A DNA stretch of 34,210 bases. Source: Ministeria vibrans ATCC 50519. Lineage: Eukaryota; Opisthokonta; Filasterea. Positions within the stretch are counted from its first letter, which is position 1; every line of letters starts with the position of its first letter. Under the pieces are notes generated by a model. The model was not told the origin of the DNA, did not search any database, and saw only the letters and a list, made by a program, of their open reading frames with translations. The DNA lies in the NCBI GenBank assembly GCA_943704425.1, contig CALSCP010002369.1:1-34210 (forward strand). The letters run 5' to 3'. Shown in pieces: positions 27,879 to 34,210 of this stretch. The translations under genes and the position numbers were made by a program.

Positions 27879-29781
27879 TTATGTTGTGTGTTGGTTGCGC
27901 GGAGTAGTCACAACTGAGGTAGATCCATGGAAAAAATGCGATTCCTCAAAGTCTTCAAGGTCACCTTCACAGTGGTCGTCTTGGGAAAGGTGCTTAATCC
28001 ACTCCTGATCCGTTCCCTTTCTGGCCACATCGGGGACGGTGGAGGTGAAGGTGGAGGTGGTAGCGGAGGCGGAGGTCAGGAAGTCCGAGGAGCAGTTGAT
28101 GGAGGGGTCGAGAGAGGACGGACTCACTGCGGTAAGGTCTTCGATATCGGCCACCGGTTCGTTGGCGACGTCTCGGTCGTCCATGCTACGCACTGTTGTT
28201 GTACTCTGATGAATTTTCTGTTTCTTCGTCTTCCTGGCCGCATCGGAGGCGGTGGAGGTGGAGGTGGTGGCGGTTGCTCCTTCGGCTGGGAAGGGGTAGT
28301 CGGAGCCACATCCGTCGTCGCATGAGTATTGGTTAAAATTGAGCACGTCATCCACGTTTGTCCCGTCCTCGTCGTTGTCCACCGGTTCGTTGGCGACGTC
28401 TAGGTCGTCCATGCTCTGCACTGTTGTTGTTGCCATTGAAGCGCAGTTGGTAGGCACATCTGAGCTGTCGAAAGTGTCGCGTTTGCGCTTCTTCTCCTTG
28501 AAGACCTCTTCGACACCGTACTTTTCCAGCTGCTCGGACATGATCCAGTCGTTGCTTGCGGGAGTGCAGGATTCATCACTGAGGTCAAGGCGGTGGGGGT
28601 TTTTGTCGTCGTTATTGTAATGAATCTCTCCCTTCACTTTGGCGAGGTGTTCGATGGCGTGCCGGTTGGCGTCGTTGATCCGAACTGGTTCGAGGTCGTG
28701 TGGCGTTTTGCACGCAAGACACCTCAATTTCGACAAGGGGTTGTCTGGAACTTCGGCCAAAAATTTGTGCACCTCGATCAAGTGCTTGCAGAGGCGCCCA
28801 ATTCTAAGAGAAGAGAAGAACGCGAAGAATAAGATAAAAAAGAGAAAAAAAAAGAAGAAAAAAAAAAAAGAAAGAAAGGGGCAAACCTGGTAAAATGCTC
28901 ATCACAGGCTTCACAGGTAAATTTGTGGACCACTGTCTTGGTAGTGAGATGGCCAGTGATACGGCGCACTCGTGCCCAGGGAAGGCGGTGGTATGTGATG
29001 GTAATATCATTGATGGTGAAAGTCAGCTGAAACAAACAAAACAAAATTAGTGATGAAAAAAACTGAAACGCGTTTCGTTTTCGTTCGTTTTGCGTTTCGC
29101 TTTGCCGCTTTGCAGGTTAATCGCTGCGCGCGCCCACAAAGCAGGTACACATACAACCACCATAAACCATGAAGTTTGGTATGCTCAGCGACGCGCTGAG
29201 CGAAAGAGCAGTAAAGGTTGAAGAGAAGTTCAACATAATTATAAAAAAACGCATCGCGAAGAGCAAAGAGAATCAAAATCGCCTGTATGCTTCTCATGCC
29301 CATAGAAAACTACGGTGCACACTGTACAGTAGAAAGTAAACAAGGGTGGGGGTTATGAATCGAGCAGGAAAGGCGTTTTTAAACTGAAAAAAAAAAAAAA
29401 AAACCAAAGAATCGACCAAAACAAAAAAGAAAAGAGAGACTCTCCAGGGACACGATTTTTCACAAGGGCTTAGATAAACACCACTGGTATGCAGTAGAAG
29501 AAAGGCGAGGGAGAGAGAGAGCTGTTGTGAGCCAGGCTGGGCGACGAAACGATTTTTCTTCGCGTGACACTACCAAGCCGAGAAAGCCCATTCCTTACCA
29601 TTAAAATGATAAACTGGCAGACCAAGGCACTGGCGTTGAATTCTTTATAGGCTTGGCGAAAAGCTGGGTAGTTCGGGTCGTCGCGGTACGTTTCATTGAG
29701 TGTCTCAAGTAACTTTCTTCTGATGCCAGTCAACATTTGGGATGAGAGGGGAGGACTCGGCGTCTTCTTCGTTCGCGGCAT
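27879..29781 (-). CDS. Zinc-finger-like protein with duplicated acidic C-terminal segment, three exons
   Basis: Exons (minus): 29781-29599, 29026-28887 and 28803-27879; 415 residues, TAA. Introns are 572 nt (donor ATG|GTAAGG, acceptor TTTGTTTCAG) and 83 nt (donor GTTTGC, acceptor TCTCTTAG). The second splice completes a C2H2-type finger: TCEACDEHFTR joined to IGRLCKHLIEVH has spacing C-X2-C-X12-H-X4-H. A second possible zinc site follows, CLAC with HAIEH 16 residues later. The N-terminus is basic (MPRTKKTPSPP) and suggests a nuclear protein. The C-terminal 190 residues contain KEKKRKRD and KKQKIH (possible nuclear localisation signals) and two copies of a segment beginning TTTV.SMDD.DVANEPV. 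No specific family is recognised; nucleic-acid or protein binding is inferred. The first intron is long for this window and could hide a small exon. Confidence 0.75.
28151..28202. repeat. Copy A of a 52-bp intragenic duplication (partner at 28379-28430)
   Basis: This copy and 28379-28430 match at 49 of 52 positions, starting CCACCGGTTCGTTGGCGACG. They encode the SMDD.DVANEPV block of the zinc-finger-like protein. Similarity at the protein level extends over about 65 residues, from TTTV to the following A-R-K. Confidence 0.9.
28379..28430. repeat. Copy B of the 52-bp intragenic duplication (partner at 28151-28202)
   Basis: Direct repeat, offset 228 bp (76 codons), so the duplication preserved the reading frame. 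The near-identity of this core contrasts with the diverged flanks, which suggests either constraint on the motif or a partial gene-conversion event. Confidence 0.9.
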
Positions 29782-30302
29782 GGCTCAATAGACAATAATG
29801 ATGTGTAGGTTGTAGAACGGGCAGTCGCGACTTCAAGAAGTAGTCGGGTTTTTGTCGTGCGAAGAGACGAAAAATTGTGTGTGAATGAAACATTTTTTGA
29901 GTCAGTGATCAATCTATGAATAGTTGTTGCGATGTATCCCGGGTTTGCGTGTTTTTCTTCTCCAATCTGCACTCTGCAACCGATTTCCCGTATGCACTTA
30001 AAAAGATGACAACAAAATACGGATACTTGATAAAGTTGCGCACAAAAGCCGGTCAGCGTTTAAATTTCGGAACGGAGGAGCTTTCACACTTTAAAACGGT
30101 TGTATAACTTGTATTTCAAGTAATTGGCCCTAAGTTCAATCCATCATTTACATCTTTTCAATTATTCCATATTACTCATGCGAACTATATTATTGAGCAC
30201 TCCCAATTTGAAATTTCAGACATTTCTAATTCGATTTGTAACACACCAAATTTGCACAAACACAAAAGCGACTCAAAAGTCAGAATTCAGAACGTTTTTT
30301 GA
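29782..30302. promoter_or_regulatory. Divergent intergenic region between the zinc-finger-like gene and the phosphotransferase gene
   Basis: 521 bp, AT-rich from 30060 onward. A 63-codon plus frame (29916-30107) lies here, with no recognisable features and no obvious way to splice in phase to the downstream gene. I treat the region as two promoters. Confidence 0.45.
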
Positions 30303-31308
30303 ATGAAGCTCCCAGTGGCCCTTCAAGGTGACTTGGGTGACTCGGATGAGAAAGTGGAGCGCGTTGAGGTCATTCAGGAGCTGTGGGCGAAATACGGGAC
30401 GTTGAAGCGATATTTTTTGATCTCAAATTCAACTCACCAGCAACGCACAGTTGTCGTCAAACACATCGAGATTCCCTCCACTGTCCCTCCAAGTGTCGGA
30501 AACCGTCGAAAAATACGATCGTATCAAGTGGAACAGACCTTTTACGAGCACTTCTCGTCCGAGGTCGAAGGAATGGTCAGCGCGCCCGTTTACGTCTCTC
30601 TTCTGCTCCCTCTCACACCGTCTTCTCCTTCCTCAGGTCCCCAAACTCCTCGGCGTCGGCCGTAGCCATGGCGAGGCCATTGCACTTGAGGATGCAGACG
30701 TGCACCATGCCGGACGGCGCGACACCACGACGCTGGATGAGGCATCGCTCTGTCTGCAATGGCTGGCTCGATTCCACCGAACTTTTCTGCATCGTTCAGT
30801 GGCCGGAGACTGCGAAGAGCGCTCTCTCTGGTCCACAGGCTGCTACTGGCACCTGGACACGCGCCAGGAGGAGCTACAGCGGATGGAGGACAGCGATGAG
30901 CTGAAGGAACGCGCGGCAGAGCTTGACGCGCGTCTTGAAGGCGCCCAGCACAAGACCATTGTCCACGGCGACGCCAAGGTCGCCAATTTCTGTTTTGGCG
31001 AGCGCTCTGTAGTTGCCGTAGATTTTCAATACTGTGGCCAGGGTATTGGTGTGCGCGACGTGGCCTACTTCCTGGGCAGTGTGTTCAATGATACGCAACT
31101 TGAGCGACACGCCGACGCTCTCTTGACGCACTATTTTTCCCACCTCCAATGCGGAGAGGAGGTCGAGCGTGAATGGCGTCTCTTGTACCCGGTGTGCTGG
31201 GCCGACTTTGAACGATTTCTACGTGGCTGGTCGCCTGGCCATTGGAAGAGCGGACGGTTTGCCGCGCAGATGGTCAAGAGTGCTCTTGCAACAAAAAGTC
31301 CATCTTAA
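30303..31308 (+). CDS. Choline-kinase-like/EcKinase-type phosphotransferase, two exons
   Basis: Exons 30303-30575 and 30637-31308 (61-nt intron; acceptor CCTTCCTCAG), 314 residues, TAA. It has the kinase-like fold of the aminoglycoside/choline kinase superfamily. ELWAKYGTLKRY and the ATP-site lysine in VVVKHI are N-terminal. RKIRSYQVEQTFYEHF and EAIALEDAD (hinge) follow, then YWHLDTRQEELQ. The catalytic loop is HGDAKVANFCF, with D as base and N as metal ligand. The metal-binding segment is VAVDFQYCGQGIGVRDVAYFLGS. The substrate cannot be told; relatives phosphorylate small hydroxylated molecules (choline, ecdysteroids, some antibiotics). Motifs such as YWHLDTR and HGDAK.ANFCF recall a group common in bacteria, so transfer is possible, although the gene carries an intron. 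It is somewhat short for the superfamily but retains all catalytic motifs. Confidence 0.9.
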
Positions 31309-31507
31309 TGGAACTGAATTATTTTATATCATGTACTTTAAAACTTTTTTTGTTACGACTGTTGGCACCCAACTAAATATCTGATTGTGGAAACACTTGC
31401 ACACACAACGCTTCTTTTTTATAGCTTTTTTTTACTTCATAACAACAACAATCTCTCTCTCTCTCTCTCTCTGTGGCTCTGTCTCTTTCTCTCTATCTCT
31501 CTCTCTT
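31309..31507. other. Convergent intergenic region with CT repeats
   Basis: 199 bp between the stop codons of the phosphotransferase (+) and the REJ/GPS gene (-). (CT)n stretches lie at about 31452-31472 and 31480-31506. No gene is present. Confidence 0.75.
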
Positions 31508-34210
31508 TCATATCGCGAAGCCATCGTCATATTCATCAAGGGTACCAAACGCAACACCGGGCATTGTAGTGTCGCCCGTGTTTGCGTAAGTGAAGTCCTC
31601 GTCGTGTCCTCCGCCTCCAAAGAAATCATCGTCCTCGTCCTCCGTCACGCCGCTCAGCACCATGGCTGGCGGTGCCATCATGCTGCTTTGCGCCAGCGAG
31701 TTGATGATCGACTGTCGGCGTTGGGCAAGCGCTGCATCGGTGGATTGCGCTGCGTCACTCGCGTTCGGCATGAACTCACTCGATTCGGCCGTTGTCGCGT
31801 CCGACAGCAAAAGAATCGGGTTGATCCAGAAAGAATCACGCGAAAACTGCGATCCTACGCGAGCTGAACTCGCTACGGCCGACATGCCTTCCATGTCGTC
31901 GGTCGACGACTCGCCCGCTGCGTTGTAGTTCCAGTTGCCCGCGTTCGCGTAGATGTCTACTTCCTCATCCTCCTCATCGTCACCCGCAACCTCCAGACCG
32001 TGTTCCTGCAGCATGTACATTGTGAAGGGCTCGTTGCGCCCGCCCACATTGGCTGGTCCTGTGCGAACGCTCGAGCGCGACGTCACCTGGTTCACCTTGA
32101 TGACATCCTTGCGGTGGTACACCTGCTCCCTGCCACGACGACGCACCACCACAATCAGCAGCACAATGAGGATCACGGCAAGCACAGCCACAACAGCGCC
32201 AATGCCCATAGTCACCGCCGAGACGCTTGACGCGCTGGTCGACGCAGGTGCCACCTGACGGTATGCAGTCGTGTGGTTGGCTGAGCACGCTGCAGCGTCC
32301 TCGTCCCACGACATGCCATCCAAAGCCCACTCGCTCCGATCTTCGTCCCAGTACTCGCATGTGCCACCGTCAATCGCGTCACAGCTTTCGCCGAACGGAA
32401 TTGAAATCTTGATCGTGTCCACGTCGGCCAAGCCCGAAATGGGCTCGGGCTCGCTCGAGCCAGTCTCCTTGTTGAATACGGAGAAGTCCACCAGTTGCGA
32501 CACCGTACAGCTCGTCGACTCGGCCCATTTGCCCTCACCCGACAGAGGATTCACACCACTGTTCACTGTCAACGACGCAATAAAGACATGATCGCCCAGC
32601 TGGTCCTTGAGCGCCGCTGCATCAAAGGCAACCTGGGGACAAACCGTGAAGCCAGGACGGCACGTAGCAGTAATCAGCACAGAGCTCTGACTCGACGTGT
32701 CAAACGCAATGATGTACACCTCAATGCCGCGGTTCTCTGTGCCAAACATGATCGGATCACCTCCAACGGCAGCCGCAGGTCCCACTGCGGCAATCAAAGC
32801 ATTCAGTGTCAACGTCAGCTGTGTGCCACCAATGTTCATCTCTTGCAAGCCCTGCAGCGCCGATCCAGCAGCCGTGAGCGACAGCGCATCGTCTCCAACA
32901 ATACCGCCCGCCGCAACGACGGCAGAGCGTGCGTCGAGGTACTTCTGAACCATCGACAGAATCATGCCCGAGAGAGCCGTCACTCCGTCCTCGACCGAAC
33001 CGTCCGTCTTGGCAATGTCCACCTCCCGAAGACAGTACGAGAAGATGCTCATGTCACCAATGATCGTCATCACAGCCTCAACTTGCGCCTTGGTGCCCGC
33101 CAAGCAGTTGGCACTCGTCTGGAACTTGGTCAATGCGCCCTCAAATAGCGCATTAAGTGAGTCATCACAGGAAAGCTCACCAGTACTCTTCAGCGACTGG
33201 ATCATTCCACTCAAAAGCGTAATGTAACCAGTCGGGTCGCCGCACGGATCCACTGTCTCACTCGTGAGCTCGCCAGTCCAGAACTGCACGATGCCCTCTG
33301 GCGACGCACCCACAAGTCCAGTAGGCATCGAGAGTGTCACCTCTGTTGTAGCCTCAGCAAAAGCACTTGACTCGTCAATGACCCTCACCACAAGCACAAG
33401 AGTGGTCTCGTCGTTCGCCGGAATAGGCAGCATTGTCTTGAACGAGTTGGTGTCTTGTGGTCCCGAAATAGGCACAAACGATCCCAAGTCGTCGCGGTAG
33501 CCAAACTCGTACACCATCGGTCCAACTGATTCGTACCAGTTCGGAGCAGCGAGCGTAAACTCATCCACATTAGCAACACCCGACGTGGGTGTCACGGTGA
33601 GCGAGCCACCGCTGGGCGGCGAATTCGTCGTAATCGTCACTGAGCCGTAGCCCGTGTTGGGTGCAGTGCCAGCTGTCAGTTTGAACGTGTACGACGTGCC
33701 TCCTGCAAGCACACCCTCAGTGATGCACAAGGCCGGACCCGACAGCTGGTCAGCAAGTTTCTTGCCAGCAGTACACAGCACTCCGGCCGCCGACAGGTCA
33801 AGGACCGCGCCACTCGCGCCGTTCGGCTCGGACGACCACAGCAATGGCAGGTTAGTGACACTCGCGCCACCCACCATTACTTCACTGACAAGAGACAGAC
33901 GCTGATCGGTGTTCACGTGGACACGAGCATCATCAGTGCGCACAACCACGTACGGGACATTCGTGCCGCTCACAATAGTCACTTGCACCGTGTCAGAGAC
34001 AGTGCGAGCCTGCGCGGACGAGGACGAGCCAGCCGGTGCTGGCTTGGTCGCCGTCACTGTGATGGTGTAGCTGCCCACTGGCAAGTCGCCCGCGGCAAGC
34101 ACAGCGGTCTGCGCCGGTGCAGGCATCGTCTGTGAGCACGCCGAGCCTGTTTGCTGATCATCGCAGGTAATGGCCAGAGTGCACACCTGCGTCTGGTCGA
34201 GATCTGGGTC
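31508..34210 (-). CDS. REJ/GPS-type single-pass membrane receptor, C-terminal 900 residues (partial)
   Basis: Open from the window edge (34210) to TGA at 31508-31510 with no intron needed; the N-terminus lies outside. The extracellular part has REJ-like features: repeated beta-sandwich segments, LTVTPTSGVANVDEFTLAAP followed by W...GPMVYEFGY. A GAIN-like region ends in a GPS-like motif, CEYWDEDRSEW...AC then NHTTAY (32359-32261). HT|TAY matches the H-L/T-T/S autoproteolysis site. As in polycystin-1, only two of the usual four GPS cysteines are present. One membrane helix follows (about 32150-32225, GAVVAVLAVILIVLLIVVVR). The tail of about 220 residues is acidic and Ser-rich (DDEEDEE, EDEDDD). 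Polycystin or adhesion GPCR relatives have 11 or 7 helices here; this protein has one. The ligand and partner are unknown. Confidence 0.85.
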   Translation of the reverse strand, partial: DPDLDQTQVCTLAITCDDQQTGSACSQTMPAPAQTAVLAAGDLPVGSYTITVTATKPAPAGSSSSAQARTVSDTVQVTIVSGTNVPYVVVRTDDARVHVNTDQRLSLVSEVMVGGASVTNLPLLWSSEPNGASGAVLDLSAAGVLCTAGKKLADQLSGPALCITEGVLAGGTSYTFKLTAGTAPNTGYGSVTITTNSPPSGGSLTVTPTSGVANVDEFTLAAPNWYESVGPMVYEFGYRDDLGSFVPISGPQDTNSFKTMLPIPANDETTLVLVVRVIDESSAFAEATTEVTLSMPTGLVGASPEGIVQFWTGELTSETVDPCGDPTGYITLLSGMIQSLKSTGELSCDDSLNALFEGALTKFQTSANCLAGTKAQVEAVMTIIGDMSIFSYCLREVDIAKTDGSVEDGVTALSGMILSMVQKYLDARSAVVAAGGIVGDDALSLTAAGSALQGLQEMNIGGTQLTLTLNALIAAVGPAAAVGGDPIMFGTENRGIEVYIIAFDTSSQSSVLITATCRPGFTVCPQVAFDAAALKDQLGDHVFIASLTVNSGVNPLSGEGKWAESTSCTVSQLVDFSVFNKETGSSEPEPISGLADVDTIKISIPFGESCDAIDGGTCEYWDEDRSEWALDGMSWDEDAAACSANHTTAYRQVAPASTSASSVSAVTMGIGAVVAVLAVILIVLLIVVVRRRGREQVYHRKDVIKVNQVTSRSSVRTGPANVGGRNEPFTMYMLQEHGLEVAGDDEEDEEVDIYANAGNWNYNAAGESSTDDMEGMSAVASSARVGSQFSRDSFWINPILLLSDATTAESSEFMPNASDAAQSTDAALAQRRQSIINSLAQSSMMAPPAMVLSGVTEDEDDDFFGGGGHDEDFTYANTGDTTMPGVAFGTLDEYDDGFAI

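Noticed and set aside
29007-29303. 98-codon minus frame within the first intron of the zinc-finger-like gene
   Set aside because: It has no recognisable domain, ends in sequence overlapping the real exon in another frame, and the exon 1 to exon 2 join is in phase without it.
29916-30107. 63-codon plus frame upstream of the phosphotransferase
   Set aside because: No domain, no convincing splice into the next gene, and the phosphotransferase fold already starts near 30303.
1-34210. tRNA, rRNA, CRISPR, insertion sequence or transposase genes
   Set aside because: I scanned the intergenic segments and saw no tRNA-like cloverleaf, rRNA block, spaced direct repeats or transposase motif.

Overview
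This is nuclear DNA from a unicellular eukaryote. Genes are split by short GT-AG introns (49 to 572 nt), intergenic gaps are tight and AT-rich, AATAAA signals follow some genes, and the families are eukaryotic: CFAP298, a PPR protein, SAM domains, an attractin/MEGF8-like receptor and a REJ/GPS-type receptor. A complete CFAP298 implies a motile flagellum at some life stage. All three standard stop codons end genes at family-appropriate positions, so the code is standard. The mix suggests a free-living flagellate or amoeboflagellate (holozoan, apusomonad or amoebozoan grade). The species cannot be named from the sequence.

Layout. 22-1361 (-): six-exon CFAP298, divergent across only 81 bp from an intronless F-box/ankyrin gene (1443-2477, +). 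3495-7358 (+): intronless PPR protein with 16 regular repeats, then RGG and Gln/His-rich tails. 8046-10469 (-): two-exon orphan. 10942-14123 (+): three-exon, 999-residue multi-pass membrane protein with a Cys cluster. 14587-18607 (+): triple-SAM protein, interrupted by a 912-base assembly gap that runs into a 20-bp intronic minisatellite. 18689-24042 (+): nine-exon attractin/MEGF8-like receptor. 24185-26163 (-): eight-exon phosphoserine aminotransferase. 26277-26902 (-): four-exon small membrane protein. 27056-27826 (+): EGR-like zinc-finger frame broken by two stops. 27879-29781 (-): zinc-finger-like protein with a duplicated acidic segment. 30303-31308 (+): choline-kinase-like phosphotransferase. 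31508-34210 (-): C-terminal 900 residues of a single-pass REJ/GPS receptor, cut by the window edge.

Neighbouring genes do not form an obvious pathway. The themes are flagellar assembly (CFAP298), cell-surface sensing (attractin-like, REJ/GPS, multi-pass protein), scaffolding (SAM, F-box/ankyrin), RNA binding (PPR) and serine biosynthesis. The most notable points are the juxtamembrane MASRPF motif in the attractin-like receptor (in animals the docking motif for the MGRN1 ubiquitin ligase), a PPR array in which every specificity position is readable by the known code, and repeated tandem amplification inside introns, in several cases of splice-signal-like sequence. Exon joins were worked out by hand from splice-site motifs, phase and family alignment. 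They are strongest where a conserved family spans the junction (CFAP298, PSAT1, phosphotransferase) and weaker in the orphans.
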